A DNA stretch of 60,513 nt, from NCBI RefSeq assembly GCF_000519005.1, contig NZ_JAER01000026.1:1-60513 (forward strand), read 5' to 3'. This document shows positions 49,867 through 58,541 of the stretch, in pieces. The notes under the pieces are model-generated. The model saw only the letters and a list, made by a program, of their open reading frames with translations. It did not search any database and was not told the origin of the DNA. The stretch is from Nocardioides sp. J54. Its GTDB lineage: Bacteria > Actinomycetota > Actinomycetes > Propionibacteriales > Nocardioidaceae. Position numbers and translations under genes: made by a program. The first letter of the stretch is position 1, and each line of letters begins with the position of its first letter.

Positions 49867-51417
49867 ATGACCATTCCCGACCCGACCCTCGCCGACCTGC
49901 GGGCCCATGCCGCCTCGCTGACCCTCGACCTCGACGACACCGCGCTCGAGACCTTCCGGGCACTGATGGGGCCGAACCTCGACGTCTACCGGCAGCTCGA
50001 CGCCATCGAGGACGAGATCCTCGCGCCGTCGTACCCCCGCGGGGCGGCGCACCGACCGCAGGACGAGGAGAACCCCTACAACGCCTGGGCCTCGAGGATC
50101 GACGTCCCGGGCGCGGCGGACGGGCCGCTGGCCGGCCGCACGGTCGTCCTGAAGGACAACATCAGCCTCGCCGGTGCCCCGCTGCTCAACGGCATGCGCT
50201 CGATGGACGGCTTCGTGCCCGACAGCGACGCGACCGTCGCGACCCGGGTCCTCGACGCCGGCGGGCGGATCGTGGGCAAGGCGCACTGCGAGTTCATGAG
50301 CGGCTCCGGCGCCAGCCACACCAGTGCGTGGGGCCCGGTGCGCAACCCTCACCGGCCGACCCACTCGACCGGAGGCTCGTCGTCGGGCTGTGCTGCGCTG
50401 GTCGCCGCCGGCGAGGTCGACATGGCGGTGGGCGGCGACCAGGGCGGATCCATCCGGGTCCCCGCCAGCTTCTCCGGGATCGTCGGCATGAAGCCCACCC
50501 ACGGGCTGGTGCCCTACACGGGGATCGCGCCGATCGACCCGACCATGGACCACGCCGGCCCGATGACGGCGACCGTCACCGACAACGCCCTTCTCCTCGG
50601 CGTGCTCGCCGGCTCCGACGGGCTGGACCCGCGCCAGCACGCACCGCAGGTCAGGGACTATCTCTCCGGCATCGAGGACGGGGTGGAGGGCCTCCGCATC
50701 GGCGTGGTCAAGGAGGGCTTCGGCCTGCCCGGGTCCGAGGCGGACGTCGACGCCGCCGTGCGGGCGGCTCTCGACGAGCTCCGCGGACTCGGCGCGGTCG
50801 TGGAGGAGGTGTCGGTCCCGGTCCAGGCGACCGGCGCGACCGTGTGGCTTCCCATCACGGCCGAGGGCGCGCTCCGCACCATCTGCCACACCAACGGCTT
50901 CGGCACCGCGGCTCGGGGCTTCTACCCGATCGACTTCCTCGACCGGCTGGGGGGATGGCGGGAGATCACCGGCGAGATGCCGCCCAACGTGATCTCGGTG
51001 CTGCTCCTCGGGCAGCACATGCACGCCCGGCACCGGGGGCGGTACTACGCCAAGGCACAGAACCTCCTGCGCCGCGCCCGGGCGTCGTACGACGACGCGC
51101 TGGGGCGCCACGACCTGCTCGTCATGCCGACCACCCCCATGAAGGCGACCCCGTTGCCCGCGCCCGACGCGCCGGTCGAGCTGGTCGTCCAGCGTGCCTA
51201 CGAGACCCTGGTGAACACGGCGATCTTCGACGCGACCGGACACCCCGCGCTCAGCCTGCCCTGCGGCGTGAGTGACGGCCTGCCCATCGGGATGATGATG
51301 GTCGGTCGCCATCACGACGAGCCGACCCTCTACCGGGCCGCGCGGGCCCTGGAGCGGCACCTCGCGCTGGACCTGGTCCCGGCCGGCGGCCGGCGGGAGG
51401 TCAGCGGAAGTCGATGA
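49867..51417 (+). CDS. Amidase-signature hydrolase
   Basis: A 516-residue enzyme of the amidase-signature family. The Ser-cisSer-Lys triad is present: K96 in VVLKDNIS, the Ser cluster at 171-173 in GGSSSGCAAL and nucleophile S195 in GGDQGGSIRVPAS. As I recall, the Rhodococcus nitrile-linked amidase uses K96, S171 and S195 at a similar length, so this is probably that subfamily, although no nitrile hydratase is in the window. ATG 49867 is chosen over GTG 49861 because CGGAG is correctly spaced to it. Fourth gene of the transporter operon; it ends inside the converging methyltransferase gene (17-bp overlap). Confidence 0.92.
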   Translation: MTIPDPTLADLRAHAASLTLDLDDTALETFRALMGPNLDVYRQLDAIEDEILAPSYPRGAAHRPQDEENPYNAWASRIDVPGAADGPLAGRTVVLKDNISLAGAPLLNGMRSMDGFVPDSDATVATRVLDAGGRIVGKAHCEFMSGSGASHTSAWGPVRNPHRPTHSTGGSSSGCAALVAAGEVDMAVGGDQGGSIRVPASFSGIVGMKPTHGLVPYTGIAPIDPTMDHAGPMTATVTDNALLLGVLAGSDGLDPRQHAPQVRDYLSGIEDGVEGLRIGVVKEGFGLPGSEADVDAAVRAALDELRGLGAVVEEVSVPVQATGATVWLPITAEGALRTICHTNGFGTAARGFYPIDFLDRLGGWREITGEMPPNVISVLLLGQHMHARHRGRYYAKAQNLLRRARASYDDALGRHDLLVMPTTPMKATPLPAPDAPVELVVQRAYETLVNTAIFDATGHPALSLPCGVSDGLPIGMMMVGRHHDEPTLYRAARALERHLALDLVPAGGRREVSGSR

Positions 51418-52321
51418 GCAGCATGCCCGAGTCGTCGTCGGCCGGCGGCTCGACCGCGGGAGCGAGTGCCACGGGGACCGTCGGCTCGCCGACGTAGTCG
51501 TCCGCCCCCTCCTCGGTCGCGCTGGCCCGGGCGTCCTCGGGCTCCTGCGGCGCGGGGGTCTGCCGGATGGTCTTGGGCTGGATGCCCACCACGGCGCGGA
51601 AGCACTCGGTGACCCACGGCAGCTGCATGCCGTCCATGCCGCGGCCGAAGTCGTCGTAGAACGCGAGCACCTCGCGCACCCGCGACTCCTGGCTGGTGCG
51701 GTCGAGGGTGGCGACCTCGGCGAGGGAGCGGACGAGGTCCTGGACCGACGCACGGTCGATGACCTGCCACTGCTTGAAGGACGCGTCCTCGGCCGGCCCG
51801 AAGTAGGGGGAGGACTCGATGGCCTCGCCGATGCCGGTGCCGAGGGCGTGGTGGCCAATCAGGTTGCCGAGCCGCTTGACCCAAGGGATCCGCTCGTCGC
51901 GGACGTTGCGGATGACCGCGAAGGTGCCGCCGCGCTTGAGCACGCGGGCGATCTCGGGCAGCGCCTTCTCGGCGTCGAAGAGGTCGACGGAGTCCGCGGC
52001 CACGACGAGGTCGTAGGTCGCGTCGGCGGCCGGGATCTCCTCGGCGCTGGTCTGCGAGACCCGGAGCTCGGGCAGCCGCAGGGCGAGCCGGTCGAGCATC
52101 CGCGGGTCGGGGTCGGTCGCGTGCACGTCGTGCCCGAGCTCGACCAGGTGCTCGGTGAGCTTGCCGGTGCCGGCGCCCAGCTCGAGGACGGTCAGGGGCT
52201 GGTCGCCGGTGAGCCACGCCGCCGCCTCGCGCGGGTAGCCGGGGCGACCGCGGTCGTAGGCCTCGGCCACGGCGCCGAAGCAGAGCGCGGCCGGAGGTGG
52301 GGTGGTGTCGTCGGTAGCCAT
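51401..52321 (-). CDS. Class I SAM-dependent methyltransferase
   Basis: A 306-residue protein. SAM motif I is VLELGAGTGKLTEHLVELG (near residue 45), followed by an acidic loop (ATDPDPRML), YDLVVAADSVDLFD (motif II) and ARVLKRGGTFAVI (motif III). The N-terminus (FGAVAEAYDRGRPGYP) is typical of the ubiE-like group acting on small molecules. Residues about 245-306 form a long Pro/Ala/Glu-rich tail that normal members lack. The acceptor is unknown. It does not look like part of the catabolic operon since it is convergent with the amidase. Confidence 0.85.
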   Translation of the reverse strand: MATDDTTPPPAALCFGAVAEAYDRGRPGYPREAAAWLTGDQPLTVLELGAGTGKLTEHLVELGHDVHATDPDPRMLDRLALRLPELRVSQTSAEEIPAADATYDLVVAADSVDLFDAEKALPEIARVLKRGGTFAVIRNVRDERIPWVKRLGNLIGHHALGTGIGEAIESSPYFGPAEDASFKQWQVIDRASVQDLVRSLAEVATLDRTSQESRVREVLAFYDDFGRGMDGMQLPWVTECFRAVVGIQPKTIRQTPAPQEPEDARASATEEGADDYVGEPTVPVALAPAVEPPADDDSGMLLIDFR

Positions 52322-52414
52322 CACGGCGAGGGTACGGCGGCAGCGACCCCGCGTGGCGGAGGCACGCCTGAGCCGGGCCGAGGTCACACCGCCGCCGTCA
52401 GTACCGTTGGCCCG

Positions 52415-53143
52415 GTGACGACCGACCCGCACGCCTGGCTGATCTCCCTCGAGGGCATCCCCTCCGGCTTCGCCGGTGCCCGCGACGGCATCGACGTCGT
52501 GCTGCGCGACCGCGGCCTGCGCCGCACCAGCCCCGAGCTGACCGGGGAGTCGCTGCTGCGCGGCGCCCACGCGAGCGCCGTGCTCGAGGGGTCGTCGTCG
52601 ACGCTGGCCGAGGTCCGCGCCGGGGCGGGCGACGAGGTCGCCGCGGACGCCGTGCGCGTCTCCACCGAGCTGCTGTCGCTGGTGCCGGTCGTGCGCCGCC
52701 AGCCGCTCCAGGCCTTCGCCCGCCTGCACACCCTCGCCGCGCGCGGCGTGCTGCCCGACGAGCTGCTCGGCCGCCCGCGCGACGGGGAGGCGGCGTCGAG
52801 GCTGCGCGGCATCGCCGAGCTGGTCACCGCGCCCACCCAGGCGCCGGCGCTCGCCGTGGCGGCGGTGGTGCACGCCGAGCTGGTCACCGCCGCCCCCTTC
52901 GGCTCCCACAACGGCATCGTCGCCCGCGCCGCCGAGCGGCTGCTGCTCGCGGCGAAGGGCGTCGACGAGAAGTCGCTCGTGGTGCCCGAGGCGGCGCACC
53001 TGGCGCTGCGCCCGCAGTACGAGTCCAACCTGCGCGGGTGGGCGACCGGCGGCCCGGCCGGCATGCACGCATGGCTGCTCTACGCCAGCGAGGCCTACTC
53101 GGCCGCCGCCGAGGCCAGCCCGCTGGTCCGGGACGCGGAGTAG
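52415..53143 (+). CDS. Degenerate Fic-fold protein
   Basis: A 242-residue protein with the Fic fold but a ruined active site. Residues 54-59 (SAVLEG) match the autoinhibitory [S/T]xxxE[G/N] helix. The catalytic loop, normally HxFx(D/E)GNGRxxR, reads APFGSHNGIVAR at 160-171: the His is Ala, the acidic residue is Ser, and GNGR is HNGI. AMP transfer is therefore unlikely. Such proteins may have become binding or regulatory proteins. Start at GTG 52415; the divergent methyltransferase begins 93 bp away. I do not know its partner. Confidence 0.7.
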   Translation: MTTDPHAWLISLEGIPSGFAGARDGIDVVLRDRGLRRTSPELTGESLLRGAHASAVLEGSSSTLAEVRAGAGDEVAADAVRVSTELLSLVPVVRRQPLQAFARLHTLAARGVLPDELLGRPRDGEAASRLRGIAELVTAPTQAPALAVAAVVHAELVTAAPFGSHNGIVARAAERLLLAAKGVDEKSLVVPEAAHLALRPQYESNLRGWATGGPAGMHAWLLYASEAYSAAAEASPLVRDAE

Positions 53144-53173
53144 CGGTCCCCCGCCGACGAGGACGACGCCGCG

Positions 53174-54052
53174 CTACTTCAGGAACTTGCTGGTCCGCCG
53201 GTCGGCGAGCGGTTTGCCGCCGGTCTGGCAGGTGGGGCAGTACTGCAGGCTCGAGTCCGCGAAGGACACCTCCCGGACGGTGTCGCCGCACACCGGGCAC
53301 GCCTCACCGGTCCGGCCGTGCACGGCGAGGTTCGACTTCTTCTCGGCCTTCAGCTCACTGGCCGCCAGGCCCCGGGAGCGCTCGACCGCGTCGCCCAGGG
53401 TGTCGCGGATAGCGGAGAACAGCGTGGTGAGCTCGGCCTCGTCGAGGCTGTCGGCCGGCTTGAACGGTGACATCCGCGCCGCGTGCAGGATCTCGTCGGA
53501 GTAGGCGTTGCCGATGCCGGCGACCGTGCCCTGGTGGCGCAGCACGCCCTTGATCTGCTTGCGCCCGGCCTCGGCGAGGATCTCCGCCAGCCGCGCCCGG
53601 GTGAAGTCGTCGGTGAGCGGGTCCGGACCGAGGCTGGCGATGCCCGGCACGTCCTGCGGGTCGCGCACGAGGTAGAGGGCGAGCGACTTCTTCGTGCCCG
53701 CCTCGGTGACGTCGAGGCCGGCGGTCGCGTCGTCGCGCTCGTCGAGCAACACCCGCACCGCGAGCGTCGACTTCGGGCTCGGCCGCGGCGGCAGGGACGG
53801 CAGTTCGTCGCGCCAGCGCACCCACCCCGCGCGAGCCAGGTGCAGGACCAGGTGCAGGCCACTGGCCTCGATGTCGAGGAACTTGCCGTGGCGTCGTACG
53901 TCGTCGACGAGGGTGCCCTCGATCGCGGACAGCGGTGGGTCGTAGGTCTTCAGGGCGCTGAACGCGGCGACGTGGACCCGCGTGATCGCGCGGCCGTCCA
54001 GCCGGCCCCGCAGGTCCAGGGCCAGCGCCTCGACTTCGGGGAGCTCGGGCAC
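53174..54052 (-). CDS. Fpg/Nei-family DNA glycosylase/AP lyase
   Basis: A 292-residue base-excision repair enzyme. It begins PELPEVEAL, so Pro1 (after Met removal) is the Schiff-base nucleophile and Glu2 the catalytic acid. HGKFLDIE near residue 55 supplies the conserved Lys. GTVAGIGNAYSDEILHAARMSPFKPA is the helix-two-turn-helix, and the C-terminus has a zinc finger (CPVCGDTVREVSFADSSLQY then CPTC). It removes oxidised purines or pyrimidines; which of the two cannot be told. GTG start. The main MutM is probably encoded elsewhere, as actinobacteria carry several paralogues. Confidence 0.92.
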   Translation of the reverse strand: MPELPEVEALALDLRGRLDGRAITRVHVAAFSALKTYDPPLSAIEGTLVDDVRRHGKFLDIEASGLHLVLHLARAGWVRWRDELPSLPPRPSPKSTLAVRVLLDERDDATAGLDVTEAGTKKSLALYLVRDPQDVPGIASLGPDPLTDDFTRARLAEILAEAGRKQIKGVLRHQGTVAGIGNAYSDEILHAARMSPFKPADSLDEAELTTLFSAIRDTLGDAVERSRGLAASELKAEKKSNLAVHGRTGEACPVCGDTVREVSFADSSLQYCPTCQTGGKPLADRRTSKFLK

Positions 54053-54234
54053 GTCGACAGCCTAGACACGTCCGGTGACAGGGCCGGTCCGTGGCGCCGG
54101 TCACGCGCCGGTGGCGCAGCGCTGGGACTTTGTCCTGTTTCCGGCCCCGGGCAGTGACCGGACGGCGCCTCGCCCGGTTGGAGGCGTGCCGCGGCTCGGG
54201 GACGCGGCCCACCCCCCTGTCGAAAGGCCCCTCC

Positions 54235-55653
54235 ATGTCTCGCCGCCACCTGCCCCGCCTCGTCCTCGCGCCCGTCGCCCTTGCGACCGTCGCCGTCGTC
54301 GGCCTCGGTCCCGCCGCCTCCAGCGCCGAGGTGTGCGGGCAGCCGACGGTCCCGGCTCGCTACGAGCTCGTCGAGCACCCCGCTGTCGTGACCCACGTGC
54401 CGGCGCAGGCCCACCTCGAGTGGCGCTGGGAACGCACGGTGCCGGTGACCGAGGTCGAGCACGCCCGCGTCGTCACCCCGGCGCAGCACGTCCGGACCTG
54501 GGGCCGGGCGGTCGACACGATCGAGCGCGAGCACGTGCGCAGCGTGGTCGTGCAGGAGCACGTCCCCGGCCGGGAGGAGCAGGGCCACTGGGAGGAGCAG
54601 GTCACCGAGCCCGCGGTGGTCCGCACCCTGTGGGAGTACCGCCACCACCGGACCGGTGCCCTGCGCTGGCAGGTGCCGGGCTGGAACGCCGGTGAGCTCG
54701 GCATCGGCTGGTCCCCGACCGGCGAGGTGCGCGACGAGGTCGTCACCGAGGCGACGGTCGAGCGGGTCTGGGTGACCACCTCGCCGGCCGTGCCGGAGGT
54801 GCCGGAGCAGCGCCGGGACGAGACCACCTGGGTGGTCGACGGCGACGAGCCGCCCGCCGGCGCGACCGCCACCGGAGCGACCCGCGTCGCCGGCAGTGTC
54901 TGGGAGACCGTCGAGCTGCCCGACGGCGAGGAGCCCGACGGCGACGGCTGGGTCGCCGACGAGCTCGTCGAGACCGTCCCGGCCGAGGTCGACCGGCGGT
55001 GGCTGCCGGAGGGCGTCGCCGCCCCCGCGGGGTACGACGCCACCGGCGCCACCCGCGCCGCCGCGCCCCGCCACGAGGAGACCACCGGCACCTCGGCCAC
55101 CGCCCCGGAGGGCGAGGGCTGGACGCAGGTCGCCGGCTCCGAGGTCACCGTCGTCGACGTCGCTGCCCACGACCGCGTCGACCAGCAGGCCTGGGTCGAG
55201 CAGGTCCTGGTCAGTCCCGAGGTGCCCGGCACGCCGTGCCCGAGCGAGCCGGTGATCGGGGAGGGCGGCGACGACCCCGACGGCTCCGACGACTCCGACG
55301 ACGACGTGGTCCCGAGCGACCCGCTGCCGGTCGACGACGCGGATGACGCAGACGACGCGGATGACGCGGATGACGCGGACGACGCGGATGACGCGGGCGA
55401 CGACGGGGACGGTGCCGTCGACGACGACGAGGACTACGAGGAGGCGACCGGTGACGACCTGCTCGACGGCGACGTGGTCGTCGACCAGGAGGAGGGCGAG
55501 GTCGGCGGGATCGCCACCGTGGCCAGCCCGGCGGCCGTGCTGCCGGCGACCGGCAACGGCGCCGAGCCGTGGCTGCTCGGCCTCGGCGTGGCCGGCGTGG
55601 TCGCCGGCGGTGCGCTGGTGCGCGGCAGCCGGGGCCCGGTCCGCCACCGCTGA
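54235..55653 (+). CDS. Sortase-anchored surface protein with LPATG motif
   Basis: A 472-residue exported protein. A signal peptide (residues 1-30) is followed by repeated beta-rich segments of about 35-45 residues with recurring Val/Thr/Trp patterns (WRWERTVPVTEVEHARVV; TTWVVDGDEPPAGATATGATRVAGSVWETVELPDG; a parallel set near 255-330). An acidic linker (residues about 345-420) holds seven tandem D-D-A units. The C-terminus is a complete sorting signal: LPATG at 436-440, a hydrophobic helix and RGSRGPVRHR. It should be covalently attached to peptidoglycan. GAAAGG lies before ATG 54235. Adhesion or a spacer role is possible. Confidence 0.85.
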   Translation: MSRRHLPRLVLAPVALATVAVVGLGPAASSAEVCGQPTVPARYELVEHPAVVTHVPAQAHLEWRWERTVPVTEVEHARVVTPAQHVRTWGRAVDTIEREHVRSVVVQEHVPGREEQGHWEEQVTEPAVVRTLWEYRHHRTGALRWQVPGWNAGELGIGWSPTGEVRDEVVTEATVERVWVTTSPAVPEVPEQRRDETTWVVDGDEPPAGATATGATRVAGSVWETVELPDGEEPDGDGWVADELVETVPAEVDRRWLPEGVAAPAGYDATGATRAAAPRHEETTGTSATAPEGEGWTQVAGSEVTVVDVAAHDRVDQQAWVEQVLVSPEVPGTPCPSEPVIGEGGDDPDGSDDSDDDVVPSDPLPVDDADDADDADDADDADDADDAGDDGDGAVDDDEDYEEATGDDLLDGDVVVDQEEGEVGGIATVASPAAVLPATGNGAEPWLLGLGVAGVVAGGALVRGSRGPVRHR

Positions 55654-55671
55654 CCCGGCTTCTCCGACACG

Positions 55672-55712
55672 CTAGGTGAATCTAGGGCGGGCGCTAGAGA
55701 CCCGGATAGCGT
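55672..55712 (+). promoter_or_regulatory. CTAG-repeat promoter of the AAA ATPase gene
   Basis: CTAG occurs at 55672, 55682 and 55694 (10- and 12-base steps). Nine bases after the third is TAGCGT (55707-55712), the same -10 as at the lipoprotein promoter. Transcription would start at about 55719, on the ATG, implying a leaderless mRNA; GGAG at 55714-55717 is too close to serve as a ribosome-binding site. Confidence 0.4.
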
Positions 55713-55718
55713 CGGAGC

Positions 55719-56927
55719 ATGGACCCGATCCGCAACCCGTACGCGCCGGGCGCCGGCCAGCGCCCGCCCGAGCTCGCCGGCCGTGACCAGCAGCTCGCGG
55801 CGTTCGACGTGGTCCTGGAACGGGTCGCCCGTGGCCGCCCGGAGCGCTCGCTGGTGCTCACCGGGCTGCGCGGGGTCGGCAAGACGGTCCTGCTCAACGC
55901 GCTGCGCTCGGCCGCCGTCCGCAAGGGCTGGGGGACCGGCAAGCTCGAGGCCCGGCCCGACCAGTCCCTGCGCCGGCCGCTGTCGTCCGCGCTGCACCAG
56001 GCGGTGCGCGAGCTCGGGCGGCCGGCGCTCGACGCTGCCGAGGCCGACGACGTCACCCAGGTGCTCGGCGTCATCCGGTCCTTCGCCCAGCGTGACGCCG
56101 GGGCGGACGCGAAGCTGCGCGACCGGTGGAGCCCCGGCATCGACGTCCCGGCCGTCCGCGGCCGCGCCGACTCCGGCGACATCGAGATCGACCTCGTCGA
56201 GCTGTTCTCCGACGTCGGCGGGCTCGCCGCGGACGCCGGCAAGGGCGTCGCGGTCTTCGTCGACGAGATGCAGGACCTCGGTGCCGCCGACGTGTCCGCG
56301 CTCTGCGCCGCGTGCCACGAGCTGAGCCAGAACGGCCTGCCGTTCATCGTCGTCGGGGCCGGCCTCCCGCACCTGCCGGCCGTGCTGTCGGCGAGCAAGT
56401 CCTACTCGGAGCGGCTGTTCTCCTACCAGCGCATCGACCGGCTCTCGCGCGACGCCGCCGACCGGGCACTCGCGGCCCCGGCGGCCGAGGAGGACGCCGA
56501 GTTCACCCCCGAGGCGCTGGACGCGATGTACGACGCCACCCGCGGCTACCCGTACTTCATCCAGGCCTACGGCCGGGCGGTCTGGGACCTCGCGCCCCGC
56601 ACCCCGATCACCGCGGACGACGTCGCGGTGGCCGGCCCGGAGGCGGAGCAGGAGCTCGCCGTCGGCTTCTTCGGCTCGCGCTTCGAGCGGGCCACCCCGG
56701 CCGAGCGCGACTACCTGCGCGCCATGGCCGACGCCGCCGGCGACGAGGAGGACCCGGTCGGCTCGGTCGCCACCGCGGACGTGGCGGGCGTGCTCGGCAA
56801 GAAGCCGCAGTCCCTCTCCCCGGCGCGCGACTCGCTGCTCAAGAAGGGCCTGATCTACTCCGGCGAGCGGGGCCGGATCGCGTTCACCGTCCCGCACTTC
56901 GGCCGCTACCTGCGCACCCAGTCCTGA
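55719..56927 (+). CDS. AAA-family ATPase with C-terminal winged helix
   Basis: A 402-residue ATPase of the ORC/Cdc6-like or STAND-type AAA group. Walker A is GLRGVGKT (near residue 49) and Walker B VAVFVDEMQDL (near 182), with sensor-like GAGLPHLPAVL. Residues about 250-330 form the lid (EALDAMYDATRGYPYFIQAYGRAVWD). The last 70 residues are a winged helix (VATADVAGVLGKKPQSLSPARDSLLKKGLIY). Such proteins are widespread in actinobacteria without an assigned role. Monocistronic, probably leaderless; the sulfotransferase converges 20 bp away. Confidence 0.85.
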   Translation: MDPIRNPYAPGAGQRPPELAGRDQQLAAFDVVLERVARGRPERSLVLTGLRGVGKTVLLNALRSAAVRKGWGTGKLEARPDQSLRRPLSSALHQAVRELGRPALDAAEADDVTQVLGVIRSFAQRDAGADAKLRDRWSPGIDVPAVRGRADSGDIEIDLVELFSDVGGLAADAGKGVAVFVDEMQDLGAADVSALCAACHELSQNGLPFIVVGAGLPHLPAVLSASKSYSERLFSYQRIDRLSRDAADRALAAPAAEEDAEFTPEALDAMYDATRGYPYFIQAYGRAVWDLAPRTPITADDVAVAGPEAEQELAVGFFGSRFERATPAERDYLRAMADAAGDEEDPVGSVATADVAGVLGKKPQSLSPARDSLLKKGLIYSGERGRIAFTVPHFGRYLRTQS

Positions 56928-56946
56928 CCCGGCGTGCGCCGGCGTC

Positions 56947-57708
56947 TCACGCGCCGTCGCTGAGGAAGCGTGCCTTCCAGTCCTCGTTGACCTGGTCGGC
57001 CTGCCGCTGCGGCGGCTGCACCAACGGCTCGGCACCGGGCTGGCGTTCCACGCCGAACCACTCCAGCACCCGGTTGACGGTGCCGACCGTGTCCGCCAGC
57101 AGGTCCTCGTACTCGACCCGCAGCGGGGTGATCCCGTTCTGCGCGAAGTAGTCGTCCCAGAGCGCGTTCTGCCGCTCCAGCGTCGCGATGGCGTCCCGGA
57201 TCTTGCCGGCGTCGTACTCCGGCTCGACGTCACTGCGCTGGAAGCTGATCCAGGCCTTCGTCTGGCGGGCGATGGCCAGGGAGATCCCCTGGGCGACGAC
57301 GTCCCGCCGGCGGATCTGGACGTAGCGCTCGAAGTGCAGCGCGTCCAGCAGCGCGGGCTGCTCGGCGAAGCGGCGGAACTGGGGCCAGTGCGCCTTCGTG
57401 CCCCACCAGCCCGTCGGCGAGGTGCGGTGCCGGTACAGGTGGACCAGGACCTCCTCGAAGGTCTCCACCCCGAGCCGTCGGCACCACTCCTTGCCGTGGG
57501 TGGGGTGGAGGTACTCCAGGGGTGCCCCGAGCGCGCCGGTCTCGGTCAGCAGGTGTCCGAGGTAGTGGCTGCCGGATCGTCCGGTCGAGGCCATCAGCCA
57601 CGTGCGTGGCGTGCCCTCGAACTCCGGCAGGTCGTAGGCCGCACCGAACTGGTCCCACCGCTCGGCGGTCGCAGGAGCCGTGGCGTCATCGGCAGGAGGA
57701 GTCGACAT
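56947..57708 (-). CDS. Stf0-type sulfotransferase
   Basis: A 253-residue enzyme. The PAPS 5'-phosphosulfate loop is TGRSGSHYL (near residue 42) and the 3'-phosphate region YVQIRRRDVVAQGISLAIA (near 128). EYLHP and TSPTGWWGTKAHWPQ match the Stf0 family, which sulfates trehalose in mycobacteria to start sulfolipid synthesis. A trehalose or other sugar acceptor is likely. ATG has GGAGGAG upstream. A small CCGGCG/CGCCGG hairpin (56929-56942) separates it from the converging AAA ATPase gene. Confidence 0.9.
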   Translation of the reverse strand: MSTPPADDATAPATAERWDQFGAAYDLPEFEGTPRTWLMASTGRSGSHYLGHLLTETGALGAPLEYLHPTHGKEWCRRLGVETFEEVLVHLYRHRTSPTGWWGTKAHWPQFRRFAEQPALLDALHFERYVQIRRRDVVAQGISLAIARQTKAWISFQRSDVEPEYDAGKIRDAIATLERQNALWDDYFAQNGITPLRVEYEDLLADTVGTVNRVLEWFGVERQPGAEPLVQPPQRQADQVNEDWKARFLSDGA

Positions 57709-57844
57709 GATCGCTCAGGCTAGCCGTCCGGGCGCGGTCCCGCCGTCTCGCGGGCACCCGCGACGCCGCCGGCGACGAGGAGGAGTCTGGTGCAGTTCCT
57801 CCTCGCCCGTTCCCCGGAACCACCCGGCGCCCTAGCCTGTCCGC

Positions 57845-58489
57845 GTGAGCGTTCCCGCCCCGGACGTGCCGCCGCCGCGCTCCTTCGCCCGCAACCTGGT
57901 CCCGACGCTGGCCTTCGTCCTGCTCGCCGGCATCGTCGGGCCGATCTTCCTCGTCGTGGGGCTCAGCCTCCCCGCCGACGACCCGAACGACGCCTGGCTG
58001 CTCCCGGTCGGCATCGCGATCACCGTGGTCGACGTGCTGGTCGCGGTCATGGTCGCCCACCACCGCACCGACCGGCAGCGGCGGACCTGGGAGCTGCGCA
58101 CCCGCGGCCGGCGGGCCCGCGGGCGGGTGCTCTCCTTCGAGCAGACCAACGTCCGCATCAACGACCAGCCGCAGGTCGTCATCCGCCTCCTGATCGAGGG
58201 CGACGACATCGCTCCCTTCGAGGCGCAGGCGCGGACGGTCGTGCGCGACGTGCACGTGCCGCTGCTGCACACCGGCGTCCTGCCGGTGCTCATCGACCCC
58301 GAGACCGACGCGTGGGAGATCGACTGGGAGGCCGCGCAGGTGGTCTCGCCCACCGCGCTCGCGGGGTCCGCGGAGCCGGAGCGACCGGCAGCCGAGCGCC
58401 TCGCCGAGCTCGACGACCTGCTGCGCCGCGACCTCGTCAGCCGCGAGGAGTACGACGCGGCGCGGGCCCGGATCCTCGAGGACCTCTGA
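57845..58489 (+). CDS. Membrane protein with SHOCT domain
   Basis: A 214-residue protein with two N-terminal membrane helices (about residues 20-40 and 51-72), a cytoplasmic beta-rich domain (about 90-165) and a C-terminal SHOCT motif (AERLAELDDLLRRDLVSREEYDAARARILEDL, residues about 183-214). SHOCT is a short helical oligomerisation module. GTG 57845 is used; no clear ribosome-binding site lies upstream. Function unknown. Confidence 0.78.
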   Translation: MSVPAPDVPPPRSFARNLVPTLAFVLLAGIVGPIFLVVGLSLPADDPNDAWLLPVGIAITVVDVLVAVMVAHHRTDRQRRTWELRTRGRRARGRVLSFEQTNVRINDQPQVVIRLLIEGDDIAPFEAQARTVVRDVHVPLLHTGVLPVLIDPETDAWEIDWEAAQVVSPTALAGSAEPERPAAERLAELDDLLRRDLVSREEYDAARARILEDL

Positions 58490-58541
58490 GCCCGGGCCGG
58501 TGCCGCCGGTTAATCGTTGGCGCGGGACCGGCCGGTCGTCG

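Noticed and set aside
29669..51417. Steroid ring (KstR/KstR2-type) degradation cluster
   Set aside because: Some families match, but IpdAB, HsaC and KshA-like genes are missing and the operator differs from the KstR and KstR2 palindromes as I know them. The kinase and lactonase fit a 4-hydroxy acid route better. Not fully excluded.
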